Of a stretch of 64,000 bases of DNA, positions 7,998 to 16,619 are shown in pieces. Source of the DNA: Sedimentibacter hydroxybenzoicus DSM 7310. GTDB lineage: Bacteria > Bacillota > Clostridia > Tissierellales > Sedimentibacteraceae. Made by a program: the position numbers and the translations under genes. The notes beneath the pieces were generated by a model that was not told where the DNA came from, did no database searches, and saw nothing but the letters and a program-made list of their open reading frames with translations. Positions within the stretch are counted from its first letter, which is position 1. Each line of letters starts with the position of its first letter. The stretch lies in assembly GCF_013403245.1 (NCBI RefSeq), contig NZ_JACBNQ010000005.1:62001-126000 (forward strand), in the 5' to 3' direction.

Positions 7998-9482
7998 TTA
8001 CATTGACAATCCCCTTTTTCTCTCAACATCCTTAATGGCGTTCTTGGCAATAGTACCTTCGTCGTATGGAACTTTTTCTACTCCCATATCCTGATATGGT
8101 TCTGTTGATTTTCCCGCAAGTAATATTACATCCTTGCTCTTTGAGTTGTCAATAGCATAATAAATTGCCTTATCCCTCTCTATGATAATTTCATATTTAC
8201 CGTTGTATTTTTTTACACCCTCAGCTATTTCGAGGCATATATCATATGGATCCTCAAATCTTGGATTGTCTGATGTAAGTATGCTTAAATCACAATATTT
8301 ACCTGCAATTTCACCCATGGGGCCGCGTCTTGACAAGTCTCTTTCGCCTCCGGCACCAAACATAACTATTTTCCTGCCTTGTGCAAATTCATCTATAGTT
8401 TCCATAACCTTTTGTAATCCGTCCGGAGTATGCGCAAAATCTAATACAATAATACAGTCAAGCTTATTTTCAAGCATTTCAAATCTGCCTGTCACACCTT
8501 TGATTTTATCGAGAGCTTCAATTATATCATCGATATTTATTCCCAATGACCAGGCAGCACCCAAGGCACCAAGAGAGTTTAAAACACTGAACTTACCTGG
8601 AGTATTTACATGAACCTTTTTAACACTGCCGTCTATTTCCAAATCAAAATCGGTTCCCTTCATTGTAGTAACTAAATTGCTTGCCTTTATGTCGGCATTA
8701 TTTTCAATACCTATTGAAATCGCCTTAAAGCCTTCTTCCTTAAGTTCAGTATATAATCTTTCTCCATATGAATCGTCAACGTTTATAATGTTGTTTACCT
8801 TAGTGATATGAAATAATTTTTTCTTCGCCTGATAGTAATTTTCCATCGTATTATGAAAATCAAGGTGATCTCTCGTCAAATTCGTAAAAATACCTACGTC
8901 AATGGATATATTGTCAACTCTGTTCAGTTCTAATGCGTGTGAAGAAATCTCCATAAAACAATGATTTATATCCTTTTCAACCATTTTGGCAAAATATTTC
9001 TGCAAATCTGCGGCTTCAGGAGTTGTATTATCAACCTTAATTTTTTCTCCCTCTATTAAGACACCCATAGTACCTATAATTCCGGACTTTTTGCCTAAAT
9101 AATCATAAATTCCCTTAAGCAGGTACGTAGTACTTGTTTTTCCGTTTGTACCGGTCACTCCGACTAAGTTTATACTTTCTGAAGGACATCCGTATATTAT
9201 GTTTGCTGCCGCCGCCATAGATTGTCTCGGATTCTCTACAACTATAAAATTACCCTTATTATTAACATTTTCAGGGATGTGGTCGCATAAAACGGCTGCT
9301 GCCCCGTTAACGAAAGCATTTTCAATAAAATTGTGCCCATCATTGGTATAACCTTTGATTGCAACGAAAATATCACCGTTTTTTACCTTTTTAGAATCAT
9401 TTGTAATACCTTTGATTTCTATACTTTTATTGCCGAAGTAGCTTTTATGATTTAATTCTTTCAGAAGGTTATCAATATCCAT
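7998..9482 (-). CDS. murE: UDP-MurNAc-L-Ala-D-Glu--2,6-diaminopimelate ligase MurE
   Basis: Adds the third residue of the peptidoglycan stem peptide. It is 494 residues long, with the ATP loop GTNGKTSTT (about 111-119), TRDHLDFH (about 203-210), and DNPR at about 405-408 within TSDNPRFEDP. In characterised MurE enzymes DNPR marks meso-diaminopimelate ligases rather than lysine ligases, so the cell wall is probably of meso-DAP type. It has its own promoter (9522-9550) and a GGGGAG site, and it lies behind a terminator that separates it from the PBP gene. Confidence 0.94.
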   Translation of the reverse strand: MDIDNLLKELNHKSYFGNKSIEIKGITNDSKKVKNGDIFVAIKGYTNDGHNFIENAFVNGAAAVLCDHIPENVNNKGNFIVVENPRQSMAAAANIIYGCPSESINLVGVTGTNGKTSTTYLLKGIYDYLGKKSGIIGTMGVLIEGEKIKVDNTTPEAADLQKYFAKMVEKDINHCFMEISSHALELNRVDNISIDVGIFTNLTRDHLDFHNTMENYYQAKKKLFHITKVNNIINVDDSYGERLYTELKEEGFKAISIGIENNADIKASNLVTTMKGTDFDLEIDGSVKKVHVNTPGKFSVLNSLGALGAAWSLGINIDDIIEALDKIKGVTGRFEMLENKLDCIIVLDFAHTPDGLQKVMETIDEFAQGRKIVMFGAGGERDLSRRGPMGEIAGKYCDLSILTSDNPRFEDPYDICLEIAEGVKKYNGKYEIIIERDKAIYYAIDNSKSKDVILLAGKSTEPYQDMGVEKVPYDEGTIAKNAIKDVERKRGLSM

Positions 9483-9521
9483 TTTAATGCTCCCCTTAAT
9501 TAATTGTATGTATTATATGCA

Positions 9522-9550
9522 ATTTTATCATATTTAAAATTCATTTACAA
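9522..9550 (-). promoter_or_regulatory. Sigma-A type promoter for murE and downstream genes
   Basis: On the minus strand TTGTAA (9545-9550) and TAAAAT (9522-9527) are separated by 17 bases, about 40 bases upstream of the murE start. With the terminator at 9673-9700 this divides the dcw cluster into two transcription units. Confidence 0.6.
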
Positions 9551-9672
9551 TAATTTTAGATATCCGCAATCTTGTATCATTTGCCATTATTAATAAACGC
9601 ATACGCCCATTTTCTCTCATTCCGGGCAGTCGAGCAGTAAAGAATTTCAGCCTTTCAAATACTGAGAATTCG

Positions 9673-9700
9673 TAAAAAGGAACGCAATTTGCGTTCCGTA
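9673..9700 (-). terminator. Rho-independent terminator after the PBP gene
   Basis: A perfect palindrome, GGAACGCAA-T-TTGCGTTCC (9679-9697), is followed on the minus strand by five T residues. It lies 37 bases beyond the stop of the PBP gene. Confidence 0.8.
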
Positions 9701-9733
9701 GATTTATGTCAATTTATAGGCTTTTACAGCTGC

Positions 9734-11854
9734 CTAATTTAGAATCAAAGTAATCATAGAGTTCTTCGTAACCATTTCTCCTGCTTTAGGGAACTGCTGC
9801 TTAACAATACTGTTTTCATCTACCTCTATTTCTATGTTGCTTTCCAAGCCTGCTCTTATTAATTTATCCATTGCTTCAGCAATTGTAAGTCCCAGTAATT
9901 CCGGAACCTGAACCATTTGCTTCTCAACGTGACCTAACTCTTCCTCGGTATAAACCGGTTCTACATCATAATATTTCATGATATTTTCCAGAAGATCTGC
10001 TGCAACAGGTCCGGCAACAATACTTCCGTAATATCCTATGCTAACGTCCGGCTCATCAACTATTACAAGAACAACCGCCCTTGGATTATCAACCGGTGCA
10101 GTTCCGATAAAGGATGATATGAATTTGCTGTCAATATATTTTCCATCTATAACCTTTTGAGCTGTACCTGATTTTCCGCCTATTCTGTATCCCGGTCTGT
10201 ACGCCTGCTTAGTTCCTGCTTCAGCGGAATCCTTCATTATAGAAAGCATCATCTTACTTGTTTCATCGGAAATAACTTTTCTTCTTATTTCAGACTCGAA
10301 GTTTTCAACAACATTTCCGTCATCGTCTATTAACTGCTTTACGATTCGAGGTTCCATTAAATTTCCGCCGTTGGATATTGCAGAAACCGCTGTAATCAAT
10401 TGTATCGGAGAAACAGCTACACCTTGACCGAATGCTTGTGTTACAACATCGACATCCTTCATATTTATAGGCTCTTTTAAAAGTCCCAATGCTTCTCCGT
10501 TCAGCATAATTCCTGATTGTTCCTCTAAACCGAAAGCTTTTAAATATTTATAAAATGCCTCCTTACCTATATCAAGACCTATTTCTGCAAGTGCATCGTT
10601 GCATGAATTCTGAATTGCTTCAGACAATGTTTGCTGTCCGTGGGGTCTGTAATATCTCCAGCACTTTATGTTGTTGCTGGTAATTTGTCTTACAAAGCCA
10701 TCACAGAAATATGTTGAATCCAGGCTTGCTGCATTTTCTTCAAGAGCAATGGCTGTAGTCAATAATTTAAACGTAGAACCCGGTTCATATATATCGTTAA
10801 CAGCCGGGTTCCTCCACATGTCGAACCAGGCATTTCTTAGTTCATCTTCAGACAATGTTTCCCACTGTGCCTTAATTTCTTCATCTATGGGTACCCTTGG
10901 ATCATTGGGATCATAATCCGGCTTTGACGACATAGCAAGCACATCGCCGTTATTTGGGTCCATCACTATAATCGTAGCCCTTAAAGCATTATAATCATTT
11001 AAAACCTTTAGTGCCGCCGACTCAGCATAATGCTGTATAACCTCATCAATAGTTAAAACAACACCCAAGCCGTTTGTAGGCTCATAATAAGAATTGTAGC
11101 CAAAGGGAAGTTCCCTGCCGATAGCATCTGTATTTATAACAGTCCTTCCCGGTATTCCGGTCAGATATTCATTATATGTAGCCTCAACTCCATAGAGTCC
11201 GTCCTGATCAATGTTTGTAAAGCCAAGTACATAAGGTGCAAAGTCGCCATATGGATAGACGCGTTTATTATCCTCAATAACACTTATACCGCTTAGCTCC
11301 TGTTCACGAATTTTTTGTGCCTGCTCTTCGGTTATCCATCTTTTTATAGCCACATATGAATAATCAGAAGTAATTCTGCTTAACACTTCATCATAATCCA
11401 TTTCCAAAATTTCTGCTAAAATTTTAGCAGTTTCCTCAGGTGTTCTCTTATTAATCGGAATGGATTCACCTGCAGTATTTTTACTGATTGATTTGTTTAA
11501 TTTTTTAAGCAAACCGGTAAGGAATCCACCATCCTCTTCTGCGTCGGATGTATCTTCATTAGCTGATAAATTACCCTTTTTAACGTCGGCAGGAATACAT
11601 ACTACCGTACTTGAATTAACGCTTACCGACAGTTTCTTACCTTTAGCATCATAAATTGTCCCTCTTTTGGCACTTATGGTAATATCCCGGGACCAGTTTT
11701 CCATGGCTTGCTTTTTATATTCTTCACCGTCGATTATTTGTATAAATCCTAACTTAACTATCAATCCAATTGTAGCTAAAAAAAAGAAAAGCAAAAATAC
11801 CAACATTCTTCTTTTATTTTGAAGGTTAGTAGTGCTTTTAATACGCTTTTTCAT
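9734..11854 (-). CDS. Class B penicillin-binding protein with one PASTA domain (SpoVD/FtsI)
   Basis: Septal transpeptidase that partners a SEDS polymerase. The 706-residue protein has an N-terminal membrane anchor (about 18-40), a dimerisation domain, and a transpeptidase domain with all three active-site motifs: STFK (S360-K363), SCN (417-419) and KSGT (561-564). A single PASTA domain fills the last 60 residues. In Bacillus the division PBP has two PASTA domains and SpoVD one; many Clostridia have only one enzyme here, so FtsI (division) and SpoVD (spore cortex) cannot be separated by sequence alone. It follows the FtsL-like gene after 11 bases. Confidence 0.9.
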   Translation of the reverse strand: MKKRIKSTTNLQNKRRMLVFLLFFFLATIGLIVKLGFIQIIDGEEYKKQAMENWSRDITISAKRGTIYDAKGKKLSVSVNSSTVVCIPADVKKGNLSANEDTSDAEEDGGFLTGLLKKLNKSISKNTAGESIPINKRTPEETAKILAEILEMDYDEVLSRITSDYSYVAIKRWITEEQAQKIREQELSGISVIEDNKRVYPYGDFAPYVLGFTNIDQDGLYGVEATYNEYLTGIPGRTVINTDAIGRELPFGYNSYYEPTNGLGVVLTIDEVIQHYAESAALKVLNDYNALRATIIVMDPNNGDVLAMSSKPDYDPNDPRVPIDEEIKAQWETLSEDELRNAWFDMWRNPAVNDIYEPGSTFKLLTTAIALEENAASLDSTYFCDGFVRQITSNNIKCWRYYRPHGQQTLSEAIQNSCNDALAEIGLDIGKEAFYKYLKAFGLEEQSGIMLNGEALGLLKEPINMKDVDVVTQAFGQGVAVSPIQLITAVSAISNGGNLMEPRIVKQLIDDDGNVVENFESEIRRKVISDETSKMMLSIMKDSAEAGTKQAYRPGYRIGGKSGTAQKVIDGKYIDSKFISSFIGTAPVDNPRAVVLVIVDEPDVSIGYYGSIVAGPVAADLLENIMKYYDVEPVYTEEELGHVEKQMVQVPELLGLTIAEAMDKLIRAGLESNIEIEVDENSIVKQQFPKAGEMVTKNSMITLILN

Positions 11855-11865
11855 TGCTGCACCCC

Positions 11866-12336
11866 CTATTGAATGAAACTTACCACCTTATCTACTATAC
11901 CCAATAGTATATTATGGCCTTTCTCTTTTGCTTTAACAGTTTCATCCTCCGTTGCTTCAGGGCTTCCATATTTAAAATCAACAAATACGGTTTGTTTCCT
12001 TGTGGGATAATTCATCCCTAAATATGTTTTAGCCAATTCTTCTATACTGTTTGTATTTTTGATACTTTCAAGAGCTATGTCATAAGCGGCTATGTCATTA
12101 TTAAGATTCACTATGTCTTTATTCAATGTATACAGTTCCATCTGTTTGTCTGTTATTATGGCATAGTTATACACTATTATAATTCCAAGAATAAAAGTTA
12201 TAGCGATCATGACCGTATTTTTTATACTTTCTATAATATTATTATTTTTCTTATTTCTTTTTATTCGTTTTTTATTGGGAGAATTCAGTTCTTGTCCATA
12301 ATCAATATCAATTACTTCTTTTCTTAATGCTGACAC
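11866..12336 (-). CDS. ftsL: FtsL-like cell division protein
   Basis: A 156-residue bitopic protein with a basic cytoplasmic tail, one membrane segment (TVMIAITFILGIIIVYNYAI, about residues 38-57), and a short coiled coil with YTLNKDIVNLNNDIA and EELAKTYLGMNYPTR, the usual FtsL/DivIC pattern. Sequence conservation in this family is weak; position between rsmH and the class B PBP is the main support for FtsL. It would form the FtsQ-FtsL-DivIC complex with the products at 1031-1834 and 53576-54031. Confidence 0.78.
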   Translation of the reverse strand: MSALRKEVIDIDYGQELNSPNKKRIKRNKKNNNIIESIKNTVMIAITFILGIIIVYNYAIITDKQMELYTLNKDIVNLNNDIAAYDIALESIKNTNSIEELAKTYLGMNYPTRKQTVFVDFKYGSPEATEDETVKAKEKGHNILLGIVDKVVSFIQ

Positions 12337-12339
12337 TTA

Positions 12340-13269
12340 TTACACCCTCTCTCCTATTCTTAGCTTTGCACTGTGTGCTCTGTGATTTTCATTTATTTCA
12401 TCATCTGATGGAATAATTGGCTTTTTAGTTATTATTTTTAATTTTCTTCTGTGGCTGCATATACACTTAGGAAATTCCGGCGGACATACACAGTCTTTGT
12501 TCAAATCAGCAAACGTATTTTTAACTATTCTGTCCTCTAAGGAATGGAATGTTATAACACAAATTCTTCCGCCCTGTTTCAAACATTCAACAGCATCCCT
12601 AAAAGTGTTTTCAAGTATTTCAAGCTCCCTGTTAACTTCTATTCTTATTGCTTGAAATGTTCTTTTGGCAGGATGCGAACCTTCTTGTCTGACTTGCTTG
12701 GGTATTGCTTTTTTAATGATGCTTACAAGCTGACCTGTAGTTTCTATAAATTCACTTTCTCTTTCCTGTACGATGAATTTTGCTATTCTTGATGCCCACT
12801 TTTCCTCACCGTATTCCCAGATTATTCGAGATAATTCATTTTCTTCATACCCGTTAACTATATGTCTTGCAGTAATCGTACCGCTCTTATCCATTCTCAT
12901 ATCAAGAGGCATGTCATGATTGTAGCTGAACCCTCTTTCCGGTATATCTAACTGGAAAGACGAAACACCCAAATCAAATATTATCCCATCAATTTTATCT
13001 ATATGTAATTCTTTCAAAACTTCTTTTATATTGCTGAAATTATTTTTAACAGCTATGAAGTTGTCATAATCCTTTAATCTTTCTGTTGCTCTCTCAATGG
13101 CATAATCATCCTGGTCAATACCAATAACCTTACCCTTAGTTACATGTTTAAGTATTTCGAAGGTATGACCTCCGCCTCCCAAGGTTGCATCAACATAAAT
13201 TCCGTCTGATTTTATATTAAGCCCCTGGATAGCTTCATTCAATAAAACCGAAGTATGTCTGTAATCCAT
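12340..13269 (-). CDS. rsmH: 16S rRNA (cytosine-1402-N4)-methyltransferase RsmH (MraW)
   Basis: Methylates C1402 in the decoding centre of 16S rRNA using S-adenosylmethionine. The 309-residue sequence has the binding motif [10 protein letters not shown] (about 28-37), [32 protein letters not shown], and the C-terminal SLEDRIVKN and HRAHSAKLR. It is the second gene of the dcw cluster, 12 bases after mraZ and 3 bases before ftsL. Confidence 0.95.
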   Translation of the reverse strand: MDYRHTSVLLNEAIQGLNIKSDGIYVDATLGGGGHTFEILKHVTKGKVIGIDQDDYAIERATERLKDYDNFIAVKNNFSNIKEVLKELHIDKIDGIIFDLGVSSFQLDIPERGFSYNHDMPLDMRMDKSGTITARHIVNGYEENELSRIIWEYGEEKWASRIAKFIVQERESEFIETTGQLVSIIKKAIPKQVRQEGSHPAKRTFQAIRIEVNRELEILENTFRDAVECLKQGGRICVITFHSLEDRIVKNTFADLNKDCVCPPEFPKCICSHRRKLKIITKKPIIPSDDEINENHRAHSAKLRIGERV

Positions 13270-13281
13270 ATGGCTCCTCCC

Positions 13282-13719
13282 CTATAGTCCTATCCCCAAA
13301 TCTGACATTTTTTCTGCTATGCTGTCAAAATCATATTCATCGTTGTTAGAATAATCATCCCAGCTGTCTTTGTTCCAAATTTCAATTCTGTCGATAACCC
13401 CTATCACAACAGCCTCTGAATTTAATTCACTGAACTCTCTCAGAGATGGCGGTACTAATATCCTTCCCTGTTTATCGAAAGAACATTCACTGAATCCCGA
13501 AACAAATCTACGCAAGAAAAATCTTTCTTCTTTATTAAAGGTGGATAAATTTTTAAGCTTACCGACAAATTCTGTCCATGTTTCAATAGGATAAATGAAC
13601 AAGCACTTATCCAATCCCTTGCCGATATAAAATGTTTCTCCAAGCTCGTTTCTAAATTTGGAAGGAATTATAACCCTTCCTTTCTCATCAAATGAATGTA
13701 TATATTCACCAGTAAACAT
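13282..13719 (-). CDS. mraZ: Transcriptional regulator MraZ
   Basis: DNA-binding protein of the AbrB/MraZ fold that regulates its own dcw operon. It is 145 residues long, with two tandem copies of the domain: the first with HSFDEKGRVIIPSKFR, the second with CSFDKQGRILVPPSLR. It is the first gene of the operon, with an AGGTGG site seven bases before the ATG and a promoter at 13741. Confidence 0.95.
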   Translation of the reverse strand: MFTGEYIHSFDEKGRVIIPSKFRNELGETFYIGKGLDKCLFIYPIETWTEFVGKLKNLSTFNKEERFFLRRFVSGFSECSFDKQGRILVPPSLREFSELNSEAVVIGVIDRIEIWNKDSWDDYSNNDEYDFDSIAEKMSDLGIGL

Positions 13720-13740
13720 TTTCTACCACCTACTGGGCAT

Positions 13741-13758
13741 ATTATACCACAATGTGGG
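13741..13758 (-). promoter_or_regulatory. Extended -10 promoter and possible MraZ operator of the dcw operon
   Basis: The minus strand reads TGGTATAAT (13741-13749), an extended -10 with no good -35. CCCACAT and GTGG blocks lie around it; known MraZ operators are short tandem GTGGG-like boxes near this position, so autoregulation is plausible. The implied leader is only about 15 bases. Confidence 0.5.
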
Positions 13759-13846
13759 ATAAAAACGCCACTATTATTTTTATTTTTTGGAAAAATATTT
13801 TTTTCTCCCACACAGTGATAGTTTTTGTCATCTCAATCGGCATTTT

Positions 13847-13956
13847 TGTCATCCTGAGCGTTAGCAAAAAACCTCATTTTTGTATAAAAAAAAGAGATTC
13901 TTCGGGCTAAAGCCCTCTGAATGACAGTGTCATCCTGAGCGTTAGCGAAGGATCTC
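13847..13956. repeat. Hairpin repeat cluster, three units (left flank of GIY-YIG gene)
   Basis: Three units of the dispersed hairpin family: 13847-13875 (minus, degenerate), 13894-13926 (plus, inner stem GGGCT/AGCCC) and 13928-13956 (minus, stem ATCCT/AGGAT around a TC/TC internal loop). Units begin GAG and end GACA. The last ends ten bases before the GIY-YIG stop codon. Confidence 0.85.
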
Positions 13957-13965
13957 ATCTTTTTG

Positions 13966-14247
13966 CTATAATATTTTTCCGTATAAATCTTCCCAGATTG
14001 GATTCATTGATTCTATAAGTTCTATTTTCTTATATCTTGACCAACCCTTTATTTGTTTTTCTCTTTCAATAGCAGACATAACATTTTCAGTATAATCATA
14101 ATAAACAAGTCTATGTACTTTATACTTTGAAGTAAAACCTTCAATAATATTATTTTTATGCTCATAAACTCTGCGTGCTAAGTTATTGGTAATACCTGTA
14201 TAAAGTACTTTGTTATATTTATTTGTCATAATATAAACATAGTACAT
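13966..14247 (-). CDS. GIY-YIG nuclease domain protein
   Basis: A 93-residue stand-alone GIY-YIG endonuclease domain. It shows YYVYIMTN (2-9) and YTGIT (16-20) for the two halves of the name motif, the conserved arginine in NLARRVYEH (R25/R26), and IEREKQIKGWSR (60-71) containing the metal-binding glutamate; NPIWEDL near the end is typical of the short UPF0213-like group. All catalytic residues appear intact. The gene sits alone between mraZ and lgt and is enclosed by hairpin repeats: their ends are 10 bases beyond its stop and 24 bases before its start. The natural substrate of this group is unknown. Its position inside the repeats suggests it may act on them; that is inference. Confidence 0.88.
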   Translation of the reverse strand: MYYVYIMTNKYNKVLYTGITNNLARRVYEHKNNIIEGFTSKYKVHRLVYYDYTENVMSAIEREKQIKGWSRYKKIELIESMNPIWEDLYGKIL

Positions 14248-14270
14248 TAAATTTCACTCTCCCTAAAAAA

Positions 14271-14342
14271 GAGATTCTTCACTACGTTCAGAATGACAGA
14301 GCCGCAGGCTATTTTGTCATCCTGAGCGTTAGCGAAGGATCT
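14271..14342. repeat. Hairpin repeat pair, inverted (right flank of GIY-YIG gene)
   Basis: Unit 14271-14298 (plus) has stem ATTCT/AGAAT and inner pair AC/GT. Unit 14315-14342 (minus) has stem ATCCT/AGGAT and inner pair GC/GC. The second overlaps the first two bases of the lgt stop codon complement (14341-14343), so the repeat end forms part of that stop. Confidence 0.87.
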
Positions 14343-15072
14343 AACTATTTTTCTTTTTTACTATATACCACAGAGCAGTACCTGATAATATCATGGCTAG
14401 GCTTATCAGCTGTGCTATGCGCATGTTTAAAAACATCAGGCTGTCTGTTCTCAGCCCCTCGATGAAAAATCTGCCTGCCGAATACAAAATCAGATAAAGA
14501 GCAAGAATCTGGCCGTGTGTTGTTTTCTTCTTTCTTGCAAACCATGTCAGAAATATAAATACCGCAAAATTTATTATAGATTCATATAAAAATGTGGGAT
14601 GTACTTTTTGACCGTTAACCACTATTCCCCACGGTAAATCAGTCGGTCCTCCGTGTGCTTCCTGATTAACAAAATTTCCCCATCTGCCTATTGCCTGCCC
14701 AAGCGCAACACTGGGGATTAATATGTCAAGGAGCTCAAGCACATTGATTTTTCTTTTCTTACAAAACAATATTCCCGTTATAACACCTGCAATAAGCGCA
14801 CCGTGTATTGCAAGACCGCCATTTCTTATGTTGATAATTTCAGAAATATTCCCATTGTAATAATCCCAGGTAAATATCACATAATAAGCTCTTGCACCAA
14901 CTATTGCAGCCGGAATTGCCATTAATAAGAAATCAAGAACATCATCTCCCTTAAAGCCGGTTCTTTTTGCTTCTCTTAACGCAAAGAAAACTCCCAAAAG
15001 GACTCCCAGTGAAATTAAGACACCGTACCACATTATATCTATTCCAAATATTCTAAAAGCCACAGGATCCAT
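14341..15072 (-). CDS. lgt: Prolipoprotein diacylglyceryl transferase Lgt
   Basis: Membrane enzyme that moves diacylglycerol from phosphatidylglycerol to the lipobox cysteine of prolipoproteins. It is 243 residues long with about seven membrane segments. Landmarks are the IHGALIAGVITG segment with the essential histidine and GRWGNFVNQEAHGG, the Lgt signature. The C-terminus (VKKKNS) ends against a hairpin repeat, so the natural tail could have been altered slightly by the insertion. A substrate in this window is the lipoprotein at 28156. Confidence 0.93.
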   Translation of the reverse strand: MDPVAFRIFGIDIMWYGVLISLGVLLGVFFALREAKRTGFKGDDVLDFLLMAIPAAIVGARAYYVIFTWDYYNGNISEIINIRNGGLAIHGALIAGVITGILFCKKRKINVLELLDILIPSVALGQAIGRWGNFVNQEAHGGPTDLPWGIVVNGQKVHPTFLYESIINFAVFIFLTWFARKKKTTHGQILALYLILYSAGRFFIEGLRTDSLMFLNMRIAQLISLAMILSGTALWYIVKKKNS

Positions 15073-15254
15073 AAATACCTCCCATATGTAAAGTTAGAAA
15101 GCTTATCTAATTGTAAATACATATCCTTAATATAACATTAACAATTATATAGACATATCACTTTTAAGTCAAACAAAAGATAATTATGGTAATTTCATAC
15201 ACGTTAATAAAACAATGGCATAAACGAGGTTTTCAGCAGTATGAACATACTAAT

Positions 15255-16244
15255 TTATATATCTATATTCATAGCATTTTTAATATTTTCAACTGTTTTA
15301 TTCCCTATTATATTTGCTTTTCTACTGCCATCAAGTATAATATCACGCACTTCTTTAGTATTTTTTTCATAATAAGCACGTTTTTCTCTAAATGGCTCGA
15401 GGATTAAATTTATCTTTTTTGATAAAATATTTTTGCAGGCTACGCAACCAATATTAGCAGCGCTGCACATTTCGCAAATATTTCCATAATCTTCACGATT
15501 GAATGCTTTATGATATTTACTTACTGTACATATATCCGGATTGCCCTTATCTTTTACGCTTATCCTATTCTTATCAGTTACTGCTGATTTTACCTTCTTA
15601 TTTACATCTTCAGCATTATCCGACAGATAAATTGCATTACCAAGACTTTTACCCATCTTAGAGTTTCCATCCAGACCAATAAGCCGAGGCATATCACTGA
15701 TTAAAGCTTCCGGCTCATTAATAATAATCCTGCCATTACCATATAAATCATTAAATCTTCTCACAATTTTTCTTCCTAATTCTATGTGGGGAATCTGGTC
15801 TTCTCCAACCGGAACTAAATCAGCGTTGCAAAAGGTAATATCTGCTGTTTGACTGACGGGATACCCTAAAAAACCGTAACTTAAATCATCATACCCGTAT
15901 TGCTTCGCTTCCGTTTTTATAGTTGGATTATGACGTAATGAATTTACCGAAACCATCATTGAATAAAATACAGTTAACTCTGCAATTGCGCTTATCTTAG
16001 ACTGCAAAAAAATTGTTACCTTACTTGGGTCTAAACCAACTGATAGATTGTCAATTGCAACATCATATATACCTTCATTAATTAACCCAGGCTGTTCAAA
16101 ATGAGTTGTCAGCGCTTGTATGTCCGCTAATATAATAAAGGTGTCATATTCATCTTGTAATTTTACTCTGTTTTGAAGACTTCCTACATAATGTCCCAAA
16201 TGTAATTTTCCGGTTGTTCTGTCACCCGTTAAAATTCTTTTCAT
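15255..16244 (-). CDS. trpS: Tryptophanyl-tRNA synthetase with 4Fe-4S type cysteine motif
   Basis: Charges tRNA-Trp. The HIGH-like motif is HLGHYVG near the N-terminus and the KMSKS-like motif is SKMGKSLG. The start at 16244 (MKRILTGDRTTGK) has GGAGG at good spacing; the frame upstream to 16340 lies in the T-box terminator and is not coding. The 329 residues fit the family. Near the C-terminus four cysteines are spaced C-x20-C-x6-C-x2-C (within DIC...EMC...GCVAC), close to the C-x22-C-x6-C-x2-C motif that binds a 4Fe-4S cluster in Thermotoga TrpRS. A T-box with a TGG specifier controls it. Confidence 0.93.
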   Translation of the reverse strand: MKRILTGDRTTGKLHLGHYVGSLQNRVKLQDEYDTFIILADIQALTTHFEQPGLINEGIYDVAIDNLSVGLDPSKVTIFLQSKISAIAELTVFYSMMVSVNSLRHNPTIKTEAKQYGYDDLSYGFLGYPVSQTADITFCNADLVPVGEDQIPHIELGRKIVRRFNDLYGNGRIIINEPEALISDMPRLIGLDGNSKMGKSLGNAIYLSDNAEDVNKKVKSAVTDKNRISVKDKGNPDICTVSKYHKAFNREDYGNICEMCSAANIGCVACKNILSKKINLILEPFREKRAYYEKNTKEVRDIILDGSRKANIIGNKTVENIKNAMNIDI

Positions 16245-16261
16245 TTTTATACCTCCATATA

Positions 16262-16510
16262 CACAAAAAACTTCTGCCCCAAAGGGACAGAAGTCTATAA
16301 TTCTGTTTTGCCACCCAAATAGCTTTTCACATACTAACATATGCTTCCTTCATAACGGTTAGGATTTCCGTCAACGACTACTCACACAGTTTTCGGGTTG
16401 ACCTCATGAGTCCATTCAACATAGATTGAAATGCTATATTCTCACCTTCGATAGCTCTCTGAAATTCAATTTCATATGTTTACTACTCTCATTCAACAGT
16501 TTAATTTTAT
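16262..16510 (-). promoter_or_regulatory. T-box riboswitch, tryptophan-specific (TGG specifier)
   Basis: The minus-strand leader of trpS ends in a terminator with arms at 16270-16280 and 16284-16294, followed by a T-run. Upstream is the T-box core TTGGGTGGCA (around 16309-16318). The specifier TGG is at 16412-16414, followed by ACT; the pheS and transporter T-boxes have the same ACT after their codon. Uncharged tRNA-Trp should favour read-through into trpS. Confidence 0.88.
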
Positions 16511-16519
16511 TTTTATTAT

Positions 16520-16548
16520 ATAATATGTTACAAGAAATTATTTGTCAA
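16520..16548 (-). promoter_or_regulatory. Sigma-A promoter of the trpS T-box
   Basis: Minus strand: TTGACA (16543-16548) and TATTAT (16520-16525) with a 17-base spacer, just upstream of the T-box leader. Confidence 0.75.
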
Positions 16549-16586
16549 GTCAGAAAATCTGCCAGAATTGACATCTGGTTTATAGT

Positions 16587-16614
16587 GAGATCCCTCGCTT
16601 CGCTCGGGATGACA
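16587..16614 (+). repeat. Hairpin repeat unit, single
   Basis: Single unit with stem ATCCC/GGGAT, TC/TC internal loop and GC/GC inner pair around a TTC loop, flanked by GAG and GACA. It lies six bases beyond the pheT stop codon, between pheT and the trpS promoter. Confidence 0.85.
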
Positions 16615-16619
16615 AAAAC

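Noticed and set aside
9551-9672. Stretch between the murE promoter and the PBP terminator
   Set aside because: No open frame with a binding site and no repeat seen.
13847-14342. CRISPR array
   Set aside because: Repeats are inverted hairpin units with no regular spacers and surround a coding gene.
13847-14342. Group I intron with homing endonuclease
   Set aside because: The GIY-YIG gene does not interrupt a gene, and no intron core was recognised.
15186-15407. Plus-strand frame overlapping the trpS end
   Set aside because: No binding site and antisense to conserved TrpRS codons.
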